Origin: Klebsiella pneumoniae
GTDB taxonomy: Bacteria > Pseudomonadota > Gammaproteobacteria > Ga0077536
Reading direction: 5' to 3'
Assembly: GCA_945876945.1 (NCBI GenBank)
Contig: CAMCQE010000036.1
Span: 1 to 32,263 of the forward strand
Length of the DNA: 32,263 nucleotides
The position numbers and the translations under genes are program-made. Positions 8,761 to 16,987 of the stretch are shown here, one piece after another. Under the pieces are notes generated by a model. It was not told the origin of the DNA. It saw only the letters and a list, made by a program, of their open reading frames with translations, and did not search any database. How positions within the stretch are numbered: the stretch's first letter is position 1; every line of letters starts with the position of its first letter.

Positions 8761-9957
8761 ATGAAGGTGAAACGCTATTTCGCCGCGAATATGCGCAGCG
8801 CGCTAGAGCAGGTCCGGCAAGAACAAGGCCCGGACGTTGTGATCCTGTCGAATCGAAAAGTCGACGGTGGCATCGAGATTTTGACGGCGATCGGGGAGCC
8901 CGATGCCGAATTGATCGAGCGCTTCACGCCGCGAGGCACACGGGAGCGCGCGCCACAGCCGCTTACCGAAACGCCTCCGATGGCCGCTGCCGCGGTACCG
9001 CCGGCGGCCCCTGCCGCGATGGATCCGCTATGGACCAGTCAGGAAACCGTCATCCAGATGCAGCGCGAAATTGGCGCCATCAAATCTTTGCTTGAGCAAC
9101 AGTTGTCTGGCTTCGCCTGGCATGAGTTCTCGAACCGTAGCCCGCTGCAGGCGCGGTTGCTGCGCGTGCTCACGCAGCTCGGCATTGCGCCCGCGCTGGG
9201 GCGCAATCTGGTGAGTACGGTTGATGAGCGGCGTGAATTTTCTGCCGCATGGCGGCAAGTTCTTGCCACCATGCAGGCGCGTTTGCCCTGCCTCGATGAC
9301 CCCATTCTCCGTTTTGGCGGGCACATCGCACTTTGCGGCGCCACGGGGGTCGGCAAAACGACCCTGGCCAGCAAACTCGCAGCGCGGTACGCGCTGGCGC
9401 GTGGCAGCGACAAGGTCGCGCTGATATCTACCGACGACCAGCGCCTCGGCGCTCATCAACAGTTGCGGACATTCGGTCGTCTGGTGGGTATTACGGTGTT
9501 GTCGGTGCGGGGTGTGGATGAACTGCCAGACACGCTGGCCGAATTGCGGGACCGGGAACTTGTGCTCATTGACCTTCCCGGCTTCGCCCCATCGGATCCG
9601 GCCTTCCGGCGCACGCTGGCGACTTTGAGCGGATTGCCGAGCCGGGTGCAGACCTATCTCACACTTTCCGCCAGCACTGATTTTCATGCGCTAGAGCGCG
9701 TTGTGCATGCCGTCGATGGTCTCCCGCTGGCTGGCTGCTGTTTGACCAAACTGGACGAGGCGGCCAGTTTGGGGCCCGCGCTGTCGGCGGTGATCACCGC
9801 CCGACTCCCTGTGGCTTACGTCACTGCCGGACAACAGGTGCCCGATGACCTGGATGCCGCGACCTCGGCACTCCTCTTTGAACAAATGTTGAGCATGGGC
9901 AAGACGCGCCCCGTGCCAGCCGAATCAGCGTTCATTGAACAAGCGTTCGCGCTGTGA
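8761..9957 (+). CDS. flhF: FlhF, SRP-type GTPase for polar flagellum placement
   Basis: FlhF is a homodimeric GTPase that recruits the first flagellar parts to the cell pole. The 398-residue product begins with MKVKRYFAANMRSALEQVR, the typical FlhF N-terminus. A Pro/Ala-rich B-domain follows, then the NG domain. The P-loop GATGVGKTT is at residues 193-201, DDQRLGAHQQLRTFGR gives the G2-type region, and TKLDEA the G4 motif. The G3 motif reads DLPG at residues 271-274 instead of the usual DTAG or DTVG, keeping Asp and Gly. It is followed by flhG, its GTPase activator, and the two control flagellar site and number. Confidence 0.96.
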   Translation: MKVKRYFAANMRSALEQVRQEQGPDVVILSNRKVDGGIEILTAIGEPDAELIERFTPRGTRERAPQPLTETPPMAAAAVPPAAPAAMDPLWTSQETVIQMQREIGAIKSLLEQQLSGFAWHEFSNRSPLQARLLRVLTQLGIAPALGRNLVSTVDERREFSAAWRQVLATMQARLPCLDDPILRFGGHIALCGATGVGKTTLASKLAARYALARGSDKVALISTDDQRLGAHQQLRTFGRLVGITVLSVRGVDELPDTLAELRDRELVLIDLPGFAPSDPAFRRTLATLSGLPSRVQTYLTLSASTDFHALERVVHAVDGLPLAGCCLTKLDEAASLGPALSAVITARLPVAYVTAGQQVPDDLDAATSALLFEQMLSMGKTRPVPAESAFIEQAFAL

Positions 9958-9977
9958 ACTCGGAAGGAATGCAAAGA

Positions 9978-10835
9978 ATGGGAATTTCCTCTGGTGAACG
10001 CCGACCACGACCGACCCGCGTTATCGCGGTCACCAGTGGTAAGGGGGGCGTCGGCAAATCGACCGTATCAATCAACCTCGCGATTGCGATGGCGAAGGCG
10101 GGTTCGCGAGTCACCCTGCTAGACGCTGATTTAGGACTCGCAAACATTGATGTCTTGCTGGGACTCACCCCGACCAGAACCCTGTCTGACGTGCTGAGCG
10201 GTGACTGCTCCCTCAATGAGATTCTGATGCAGGGTCCGGCCGGCGTGCGTATCGTTCCTGGCGCGTCCGGCGTTCAGCATATGGCGGACTTGGGCGAAGC
10301 CGAGCGCGTTGGACTGATGCGCGCTTTCAGCGATCTCGAAGGCGAAATGGACGTCATGATTGTGGATACCGCTGCCGGCATTTCGGCCAATGCGCTCCAA
10401 TTCTGCGAAGCCTCGCAGGAAGTGCTGGTGGTGGTCTGCAACAACCCGGCATCCATTACGGACGCTTACGCCACGATCAAAGTGCTTAATCAGAGAACTC
10501 GCCGCACCCGCTTTCGGGTCTTGGTCAACATGATTCAGACCGAGGCAGAAGCGCGCGAAATTTATCGCCGCCTGCTGGTGGCGACCGACCGCTTTCTTGA
10601 AGTGGCCCTGGATTACGCGGGGTCAATTCCCTACGACCGCTGCGTGACCCAAGCCGTACGCCGTCGCGCATCTGTCGTGGCCACTTACCCGGCAAGTCCG
10701 GCGGGGATGGCCTTCGACCGTCTCGCGGCCGCGGCCGAAAAATGGCCCAAACCACAAGCGGCCAGCGGACATTTCGAATTTTTTCTGGAACGGATCATTC
10801 AAGCTGAAGTGATGGGGAGGCATGCCCTCGTATGA
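9978..10835 (+). CDS. flhG: FlhG (FleN), MinD-like ATPase limiting flagellar number
   Basis: FlhG/FleN restrains flagellar number by stimulating FlhF and, in pseudomonads, by inhibiting the master activator FleQ. The deviant Walker A motif SGKGGVGKST is near the N-terminus, followed by DADLGLANIDVLLGL and the VDTAAGIS switch region. I chose ATG 9978 (285 residues) because GGAAGGA lies nine bases upstream. GTG 9954 (overlapping the flhF stop) and ATG 9969 are in-frame alternatives. None of these starts adds the DQAxxLR activation helix found in some FlhG proteins. The gene overlaps fliA by four bases. Confidence 0.94.
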   Translation: MGISSGERRPRPTRVIAVTSGKGGVGKSTVSINLAIAMAKAGSRVTLLDADLGLANIDVLLGLTPTRTLSDVLSGDCSLNEILMQGPAGVRIVPGASGVQHMADLGEAERVGLMRAFSDLEGEMDVMIVDTAAGISANALQFCEASQEVLVVVCNNPASITDAYATIKVLNQRTRRTRFRVLVNMIQTEAEAREIYRRLLVATDRFLEVALDYAGSIPYDRCVTQAVRRRASVVATYPASPAGMAFDRLAAAAEKWPKPQAASGHFEFFLERIIQAEVMGRHALV

Positions 10836-11572
10836 ACAAGGTAGCGAAATACAAAGCGACGGCAGGTGCTGGGTTAGCCGACAAGAACCAGGATGAACTG
10901 GTGCGGAAACAGGCGCCTCTGGTCAAGCGCATTGCTTATCACCTGATGAGCCGCTTGCCTCCGACTGTTCAGGTCGACGATTTGGTCCAGTCCGGGATGA
11001 TTGGTCTGTTGGAAGCGTCACGGAATTATGACGCCTCACAGGGGGCGAGTTTCGAGACTTACGCCGGGATTCGTATCCGTGGCGCGATGCTCGACGAAAT
11101 TCGCAAAGGTGACTGGGCGCCCCGATCGCTGCATCGAAAGGTGCGCGAAATCAGCCGCGTAGTGGCTGAAATCGAAGCCGAAACCGGTCGGGACGCGCGG
11201 GACGCCGAAGTTGCGGCCCGTCTCAACATGGACCTCGATGCCTACTATCAGACCCTGCAGGATGCCACTAGCCACAAAGTCTTTAGTTTCGAGGACTTGC
11301 CGAGCAAGGACGACATCATCTCCGAGGGCCTCTATGAGCGGATCCCCGAGCCTTCCGAAAATGTTGAGAAGGAAAAGTTCAAGAACGCTCTCGCGCAGGC
11401 GATAGCGTCTTTGCCGGAACGTGAACGTCTGGTCATGTCCCTGTACTACCGGGAAGAATTGAATCTGCGGGAAACCGGAGAGGTAATGGGGGTGAGTGAA
11501 TCCCGTGTCTGCCAGATCCACTCGCAGGCGTTGGTGCGACTCAAGGCCCGCATGGTGGATTGGAATAATTGA
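10832..11572 (+). CDS. fliA: FliA, flagellar sigma factor sigma-28
   Basis: FliA directs RNA polymerase to late flagellar and chemotaxis promoters. The 246-residue product has the usual group 3 sigma architecture. Region 2 is RLPPTVQVDDLVQSGMIGLLEASRNYD and SFETYAGIRIRGAMLDEIRKGDW. Region 3 begins RSLHRKVREISRVV. Region 4 ends with LNLRETGEVMGVSESRVCQIHSQALVRLK, the -35 recognition helix. Translation is coupled to flhG by an ATGA overlap. No flgM (anti-sigma) gene is in the window. Confidence 0.97.
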   Translation: MNKVAKYKATAGAGLADKNQDELVRKQAPLVKRIAYHLMSRLPPTVQVDDLVQSGMIGLLEASRNYDASQGASFETYAGIRIRGAMLDEIRKGDWAPRSLHRKVREISRVVAEIEAETGRDARDAEVAARLNMDLDAYYQTLQDATSHKVFSFEDLPSKDDIISEGLYERIPEPSENVEKEKFKNALAQAIASLPERERLVMSLYYREELNLRETGEVMGVSESRVCQIHSQALVRLKARMVDWNN

Positions 11573-11618
11573 GAGATCGCCCTGAGCGCGGCAGGAATCT
11601 AAGAGGAGTGAGTATCCC

Positions 11619-12011
11619 GTGAACAGCAATATGAAAATCCTGATCGTTGACGACTTTTCAACGATGCGCCGAATCATCAAGAACCTTTTGCGGGATCTCG
11701 GCTTCAACAACACGCATGAAGCGGATGATGGCAACACTGCTCTGCCTATGTTGAAGAGCGGTGGTTTCGATTTTCTCATCACCGACTGGAACATGCCGGG
11801 GATGCAGGGCATTGACCTGCTTCGGGCCGTTCGGTCAGACCCTAATCTGAGCTCGCTACCGGTGCTCCTGGTGACCGCCGAAGCACGACGAGATCAAATC
11901 GTTCTCGCCGCTGAAGCAGGCGTAAACGGGTACATCGTCAAGCCATTCACTGCCCAAACGCTCAAAGAAAAAATCGACAAGATTTTCGAGCGAATCGCGG
12001 CGACCACTTGA
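11619..12011 (+). CDS. cheY: CheY, chemotaxis response regulator
   Basis: CheY is the diffusible receiver protein that, when phosphorylated by CheA, binds FliM and changes rotation. The 130-residue product is a lone receiver domain. Asp11 and Asp12 form the acidic pocket, Asp56 is the phosphorylation site (LITDWNMPG), and Thr86, Tyr105 and Lys108 complete the switch set. The GTG at 11619 is preferred over the ATG at 11631, because AAGAGGAG ends ten bases before the GTG but too far from the ATG. It lies 46 bp after fliA and 38 before cheZ. Confidence 0.97.
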   Translation: MNSNMKILIVDDFSTMRRIIKNLLRDLGFNNTHEADDGNTALPMLKSGGFDFLITDWNMPGMQGIDLLRAVRSDPNLSSLPVLLVTAEARRDQIVLAAEAGVNGYIVKPFTAQTLKEKIDKIFERIAATT

Positions 12012-12049
12012 GCCTCTCGTCCTGAATCGAGCCTAGAAAGGAAATCCGC

Positions 12050-12718
12050 ATGGAGACCGCAGAGCGCCTTGCGCTAGCCCGCCAACTGGTTGCCGCCTTA
12101 GAGACCGGCAACGAAGAACAAATAGTTCATTTTCTACGAGCCATTCAGGACGTGCGCTCCACGCCATTAATTCGCCATCTGGCTGAACTCACCCGCGATG
12201 TCCACCAATCGCTGCTCGGGCTCAGCGCGGACCCGCAGTTGGTCGAATTAACCAAGAACAACATGCCTGACGCGCGTAACAGGCTGAGCTACGTGATCGA
12301 AAAAACGGAAGACTCGGCGCACCGCACGCTGGCTGCAGTTGAAGACATGATGCCGCTTGCCGAGCGTCTGGCCTCCGGTGCTTCGGAGCAAGTGCTGGGC
12401 GGTGACCCCGCCGCTATCCAGGCTTACGTCAATGAAACGGTGGTCACCGGCGAAGTGCTGCGGGGAGGCTTGACGGAAGTGCTGATGGCGCAAGAGTTTC
12501 AGGATCTCACCGGACAGGTCATCCGCCGCACGATCGATCTTGTGAGTGAGGTTGAGAAAAAACTCGTGGCGCTCATCACATCGGAACTGCCGGCTAGCGG
12601 CGAGTCTCTCCGGGCAAGCGGGCCGAATGGTGTGAATGGGCCCGCACTGAAAAGCGATGTTGGGGCGATTCATCATCAGGATGATGTCGACGCATTGCTC
12701 GCGGAGCTCGGCGTCTGA
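12050..12718 (+). CDS. cheZ: CheZ, CheY-P phosphatase
   Basis: CheZ is a long helical-hairpin dimer that dephosphorylates CheY-P. The 222-residue product has the catalytic segment AQEFQDLTGQVIRR with Asp152 and Gln156, which match the Asp/Gln pair of E. coli CheZ. The C-terminal CheY-docking peptide QDDVDALLAELGV occupies residues 210-222 after a flexible linker. AGAAAGGAAA lies just upstream of the ATG. CheZ is confined mainly to beta- and gammaproteobacteria, which supports the taxonomic reading. Confidence 0.96.
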   Translation: METAERLALARQLVAALETGNEEQIVHFLRAIQDVRSTPLIRHLAELTRDVHQSLLGLSADPQLVELTKNNMPDARNRLSYVIEKTEDSAHRTLAAVEDMMPLAERLASGASEQVLGGDPAAIQAYVNETVVTGEVLRGGLTEVLMAQEFQDLTGQVIRRTIDLVSEVEKKLVALITSELPASGESLRASGPNGVNGPALKSDVGAIHHQDDVDALLAELGV

Positions 12719-12730
12719 CCGATTAAACAG

Positions 12731-12790
12731 CATGGGCGGGTACTCCGACGCCCATGACTGAATTGGCTGGTCGGCCTAGTTCTCCGACCA
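12731..12790 (+). promoter_or_regulatory. Two tandem stem-loops in the cheZ-cheA gap
   Basis: CATGGGCG (12731-12738) pairs perfectly with CGCCCATG (12749-12756) around a ten-base loop. TGGTCGG (12768-12774) pairs with CCGACCA (12784-12790) around nine bases. Neither is followed by a T-run, so they are poor intrinsic terminators. RNA processing, a partial pause site, or chance are the options. The whole gap (12719-12894, 176 bp) is the largest inside the flagellar/che block. Confidence 0.45.
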
Positions 12791-12894
12791 ACCCTCCAGT
12801 GATTGACAAATTCTGCCGCTAAGCGAACAGGCAGTCATCTTCTGCGCATCAAAAACATCGCAGCGCATGCGACAGGGCATCAGGGTAGACCACG

Positions 12895-15123
12895 ATGGAT
12901 GATGAAATTTTACAAGACTTCCTCGTAGAGGCTCAGGAAATCCTGGATAACCTCGATTCCCAGCTGATCAATCTGGAGGGGTCGCCCAACGATCAAGGAC
13001 TACTGAACGCGGTTTTTCGCAGCTTCCACACCATTAAAGGTGGCGCTGGATTTTTGTCTCTCGATGCGTTGGTAGAAGTCGCGCACAAGTGCGAAGACGT
13101 GTTCGATCAGCTACGCAACGGCAAGTTCTCACTCAACGCGCAAGTGATGGACGTCTTTCTTCGAGTCCTCGATTCGCTGCGAGAAATGTTTGACGCCCTC
13201 AGAAGCGGTAAGGTGCCTTCACCAGCCGCGCCCGCGTTGCTGGAAGAACTTCGCCTGATCGCAAGCGGCCAGTTTAGCGTTGAGCCGTCGAGTGTCACGT
13301 CTGCCACGGAACCGGTCGAAGCGACCGTGGCGATTGAAGCCAACGCCGAAATTGAGCCGTCCGACAACAACAGCATTGGCGAATTCGATGATGTGGTCGC
13401 TGGCATGTTAGCTAGCGTGCCTAACGCCAGCGGAATGCCAGCCGGGGCATCTCAGGCTACGTCGGTCGTTGCCGCGAGCGGCGCGCTCATCTCCGACGAC
13501 GAGTTTGAATCGCTTCTCGATACCTTGCAGGCCAAGCGTCCGGTGACGCCCTTGCCTGCTGCGCCAGATCTGATCACCGATGACGAGTTCGAATCTCTGC
13601 TCGACAATCTGAAGTCTCAAAAGGCCCCGATTGTCGATGCGCCCAAAATCGAACCTGCACCTGCACCTGCAGCTGCAGCCGTGACCAGCAGCGGCCCGGA
13701 CATCATCACTGACGACGAATTCGAACGTTTGTTGGACAAGCTGAATCCTGCAGCTAAGGTCGAGGAGCCCGCCAAGCCAGCAAGCAAAGCGGCTGACCGT
13801 GCCAGGCCCAAAAAAGAACCGCCGCCAACCGCCGCTGCCGAGGGCTCGGCTGTGGTGGATGCACCGGTCGAAGCATCGGTTGAAGCGCGCCCGCCGAAAC
13901 GCAAGCCGGCTGAACCCAAAGAAGGCGGGGCGGATAAATCGGCGGATAGCGCAAACGCGGATGCCAACACGATTCGTGTCGGCATCGATGTGCTCGACCG
14001 CATCATGAACATGGTCGGCGAACTCGTATTGATCCGGAATCGATTGTCGAATCTGCAAGTCAAGGTGGCCGATCCGGAAGTGACGCAGGCCGTGAGCAAT
14101 CTGGACGTCGTGACCAGCGACCTGCAGATGGCGGCTATGAAAACGCGCATGCAGCCGATCAAGAAAGTGTTCGGTCGTTTCCCCCGCGTGGTGCGCGATT
14201 TGGCGCGCAACCTCGGCAAAGAAGTCGAACTTGAGATGGCGGGCGAGGACACTGACCTCGACAAAAATCTGGTTGAAGCGCTTTCCGACCCGCTCGTCCA
14301 TCTGGTGCGTAATGCCGTCGACCATGGGATTGAACTACCGGCCGCCCGCTTGGCCGCAGGCAAACCCAAAACGGGAACCTTGCGACTTTCCGCAGAGCAG
14401 GATGGCGACCAGATCCTGCTCACCATTCAGGACGACGGCAAAGGGATGAATGCCGAAATCCTGCGTGCAAAGTCCGTAGAAAAAGGTTTGCTCGAGGAGG
14501 ACGCGGCGCTGCGTCTGACCGAGCGCGAGTGCTTCGAGCTCATTTTCCTGCCCGGTTTTTCGACCAAAGACGAAATCAGTGACGTTTCTGGGCGCGGCGT
14601 GGGGATGGACGTTGTGAAGACCCGCATCACCCAGCTTAACGGCGCTATCGAAATTGATTCCAAAGTCGGCGTCGGCACGACCATTCGTATTCGGGTGCCG
14701 CTGACGCTTGCGATTATGCCGACCTTGATGGTGCATCTGGGGCGTCAGATCTTTGCGCTGCCCCTCATGAACGTTAAAGAGATTATCGACTTCCGGCGCG
14801 AGCAGGCGCACGACGTTGACGGTCGGAAGTCTTTGGTCGTGCGTGGTCGGGCCTTGCCTCTCTTCTATCTCAGCCGGTGGCTAATCGACGGCGTCTATGA
14901 CGTGGCGGTCGATGAAGGTCATGTCGTGATTGTGTCGGTAGGCAGTCAATCAATCGGGCTCATCGTTGATGAACTGCTGGGTCAGGAAGAAGTGGTGATT
15001 AAGCCGCTGGGCGCCATGTTGCACGGGACCAGAGGGCTGTCAGGAGCGACCATCACGGGCGACGGTCGAATTGCGCTGATTCTGGATTTACCCGAGTTGC
15101 TTGATGTCTACGGCCGCCGCTAA
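12895..15123 (+). CDS. cheA: CheA, chemotaxis histidine kinase
   Basis: CheA phosphorylates CheY and CheB in response to receptors. The 742-residue product starts with an Hpt (P1) domain whose phospho-accepting His45 lies in FHTIKGGAGFL. A long low-complexity linker (about 125-355) contains three copies of a DDEFExLLDxL motif, at residues 201-211, 229-239 and 273-283, and PAPAPAAAA runs. No folded P2 domain is recognisable there. Dimerisation (P3) begins near NTIRVGIDVLDRIMNMVGELV. The ATPase (P4) shows the N-box HLVRNAVDHGIE, DDGKGM and GRGVGMDVVK. The CheW-like P5 domain ends the protein. cheB follows after 29 bp. Confidence 0.97.
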   Translation: MDDEILQDFLVEAQEILDNLDSQLINLEGSPNDQGLLNAVFRSFHTIKGGAGFLSLDALVEVAHKCEDVFDQLRNGKFSLNAQVMDVFLRVLDSLREMFDALRSGKVPSPAAPALLEELRLIASGQFSVEPSSVTSATEPVEATVAIEANAEIEPSDNNSIGEFDDVVAGMLASVPNASGMPAGASQATSVVAASGALISDDEFESLLDTLQAKRPVTPLPAAPDLITDDEFESLLDNLKSQKAPIVDAPKIEPAPAPAAAAVTSSGPDIITDDEFERLLDKLNPAAKVEEPAKPASKAADRARPKKEPPPTAAAEGSAVVDAPVEASVEARPPKRKPAEPKEGGADKSADSANADANTIRVGIDVLDRIMNMVGELVLIRNRLSNLQVKVADPEVTQAVSNLDVVTSDLQMAAMKTRMQPIKKVFGRFPRVVRDLARNLGKEVELEMAGEDTDLDKNLVEALSDPLVHLVRNAVDHGIELPAARLAAGKPKTGTLRLSAEQDGDQILLTIQDDGKGMNAEILRAKSVEKGLLEEDAALRLTERECFELIFLPGFSTKDEISDVSGRGVGMDVVKTRITQLNGAIEIDSKVGVGTTIRIRVPLTLAIMPTLMVHLGRQIFALPLMNVKEIIDFRREQAHDVDGRKSLVVRGRALPLFYLSRWLIDGVYDVAVDEGHVVIVSVGSQSIGLIVDELLGQEEVVIKPLGAMLHGTRGLSGATITGDGRIALILDLPELLDVYGRR
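13489..13743 (+). repeat. Three copies of an ISDDEFESLLD-type motif within cheA
   Basis: The CheA linker carries ISDDEFESLLDTL (residues 199-211), ITDDEFESLLDNL (227-239) and ITDDEFERLLDKL (271-283), spaced 28 and 44 residues apart. They are protein-level repeats, with differing codons, so they are kept by selection rather than by recent duplication. Confidence 0.85.
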
Positions 15124-15152
15124 GCGACCACGGGCTGTCTGAAAGCCTCGCC

Positions 15153-16244
15153 ATGACTACGCCAGGCCCTTCGATCGCGCCGCCATGGCGAGTGTTGATC
15201 GTGGAGGACTCGGCTTTTTATCGCGCCCAATTAGCGCGAGTGATTGGCGCAGACCCTGCATTTGTTGTCGTCGGGGAAGCGAGCAACGGGCGCGAGGCGG
15301 TGGCATTGGCGCATAAGTTGCGGCCCGCCATTGTGACCATGGACGTCGACATGCCGTTGATGGGCGGCATTGAAGCCGTCCGCGAAATCATGCGGGTCGC
15401 ACCGACCAAAATCGTGATGCTGTCGACTTACACCCACGCCGGCGCGGAAACCACGCTTGACGCGCTTGATGCTGGGGCTGTTGACGTCATTCCGAAGCGA
15501 GCGCTCCAGCACGGGAGTGATGGGGTCAGCGCTTCGGCTTTACGCGATCGACTGCGCGCCATCCTTGGTGAGACCTTACCTGCTTCGACTGTCGTCGCGC
15601 CGCGCGCCGGTGTGCGTATGCCGGAGACATCTCCCCAACCCAGCGCGACCAGCGCCAATTCACACCCTGAGTTTCGGGACTACAGTCTGCTAGTCATCGG
15701 GGCCTCCACCGGCGGACCGGCACTATTAGGTGAGTTAATGGGCGCGTTCCAGCCTGATTTCCCTGCGGCCGTGCTCATCGCCGTGCACATGCCAGAGCCT
15801 TTCATCGCCTGTTTTGTAGAGCGTTTGGGGCGGCGGAGTCGTCTACCGGTGGTTGAGGCGGTGCATGGGACATCCTTGCCGCCTGGCACTGTGGCTTTGG
15901 CACCCGGGGGCATGCAGACGCGGGTGACCCGTGCGAACGGCAAAATTTATCTCGACGTGCAGCGAGCACTCCCCGAGGAAATTTATAAGCCAAGCATCGA
16001 CATCACGCTGGCGAGCGTCGCCATGCAGATGGGGAAAGATGCGCTGGCCGTCATTTTGACGGGTATGGGCAGCGACGGCTGCGAAGGCGCGCGGGCCTTG
16101 GTGAGCGCCGGTGGCAAGGTCTGGGCGCAGGATGAAGCCTCTTCTGCGGTTTTCGGCATGCCCGCCGCTGTGATTCGAGCAGGGCTCGCCTCCGATGTGT
16201 TGTCGCCGACGGAACTGGCTAACCGACTACGCAGGAGCCGCTGA
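15153..16244 (+). CDS. cheB: CheB, receptor methylesterase response regulator
   Basis: CheB removes methyl groups (and deamidates Gln) on chemoreceptors for adaptation when activated by CheA. The 363-residue product has a receiver domain with phospho-acceptor Asp64 (VTMDVDMPLMGG), a variable linker at about 135-172, and the methylesterase domain. Catalytic Ser185 lies in GASTGGP, His212 in VHMPEPF and Asp308 in TGMGSDG, giving the full triad. The cognate methyltransferase cheR is not in the window. motC begins two bases after the stop. Confidence 0.96.
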   Translation: MTTPGPSIAPPWRVLIVEDSAFYRAQLARVIGADPAFVVVGEASNGREAVALAHKLRPAIVTMDVDMPLMGGIEAVREIMRVAPTKIVMLSTYTHAGAETTLDALDAGAVDVIPKRALQHGSDGVSASALRDRLRAILGETLPASTVVAPRAGVRMPETSPQPSATSANSHPEFRDYSLLVIGASTGGPALLGELMGAFQPDFPAAVLIAVHMPEPFIACFVERLGRRSRLPVVEAVHGTSLPPGTVALAPGGMQTRVTRANGKIYLDVQRALPEEIYKPSIDITLASVAMQMGKDALAVILTGMGSDGCEGARALVSAGGKVWAQDEASSAVFGMPAAVIRAGLASDVLSPTELANRLRRSR

Positions 16245-16246
16245 AC

Positions 16247-16987
16247 GTGGATGTCTTAAGTCTCTGCGGGATTGCGCTGGCGTTTGCAGCGGTGCTGTTT
16301 GGGCAGTATCTGGAAGGTGGACAGCTCGCCACCTTGTTCAACGGCCCCGCGCTGCTCATTGTTTTAGGCGGCACACTGGGCGCCACCATGTTGCAGTCAC
16401 CGTTCGAGGTGTTTTCGCGCGCGTTGCGAATTTCAGTCTGGGTGGTGAAGCCACCGCGTCAGTCACTCGACGGCGCCCTGGAAGACCTTATCAACTGGTG
16501 CCGTATTGCCCGCCGCGAAGGCCTGCTCGGTCTTGAGGCGGTGGTGGATTCGGTCCAACACAAATTCGCCCGCAAAGCTTTGCAAATGCTGATTGATGGC
16601 AATGATCCGGAAGTTATCCGCGAGACCCTGCATCTTGATAGCGTCACGCGGGAGCAGCGGGATGTTCAGGCGGCGAAAGTGTTCGACAGCATGGGGGGCT
16701 ATGCCCCAACCCTTGGGATCCTTGGCGCGGTCATCGGCCTCATTCAGGTCATGAATCATTTGACCGACCCGGCGCTGCTGGGCCGGGGGATCGGGGTGGC
16801 CTTCGTCGCTACCGTTTACGGCGTTGCTTTTGCGAATCTGGTCTTTCTGCCGATGGGCGCCAAACTCCGGGCGGTGACTCGGAGCGAAACGCGGCTGGAA
16901 GAAATGATCACGATCGGGATCACCGCCATCGCCGACGGTGAGAACCCACGGGTCATCGAATCACGCCTCCAGGGGTTACTTGCGTGA
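16247..16987 (+). CDS. motC: MotC, MotA/PomA-type stator channel subunit
   Basis: This is the four-helix stator subunit that turns the C-ring. The 246-residue protein has two helices at the N-terminus (about 3-20 and 30-55). A cytoplasmic loop follows with the charged WCRIARREGLLGLE segment that contacts FliG. Two C-terminal helices contain GGYAPTLGILGAVIGLIQVM, including the conserved channel Pro. The start is GTG with GCAGGAG nine bases upstream. Location between cheB and motD matches the second stator set (MotCD) of pseudomonads, so another MotAB pair may exist elsewhere. The sodium-or-proton preference was not determined. Confidence 0.94.
   Translation: MDVLSLCGIALAFAAVLFGQYLEGGQLATLFNGPALLIVLGGTLGATMLQSPFEVFSRALRISVWVVKPPRQSLDGALEDLINWCRIARREGLLGLEAVVDSVQHKFARKALQMLIDGNDPEVIRETLHLDSVTREQRDVQAAKVFDSMGGYAPTLGILGAVIGLIQVMNHLTDPALLGRGIGVAFVATVYGVAFANLVFLPMGAKLRAVTRSETRLEEMITIGITAIADGENPRVIESRLQGLLA

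Noticed and set aside
12724-12751. TAAAC ... CCGACG as a sigma-28 promoter for cheA
   Set aside because: The -10 part matches GCCGATAA poorly, the spacing is off by one, and it lies within a hairpin far from cheA.
13408-14325. A 305-codon minus-strand frame opposite cheA
   Set aside because: It is the antisense shadow of a G+C-rich gene, with Arg/His-rich composition and no domain. CheA on the + strand is certain.
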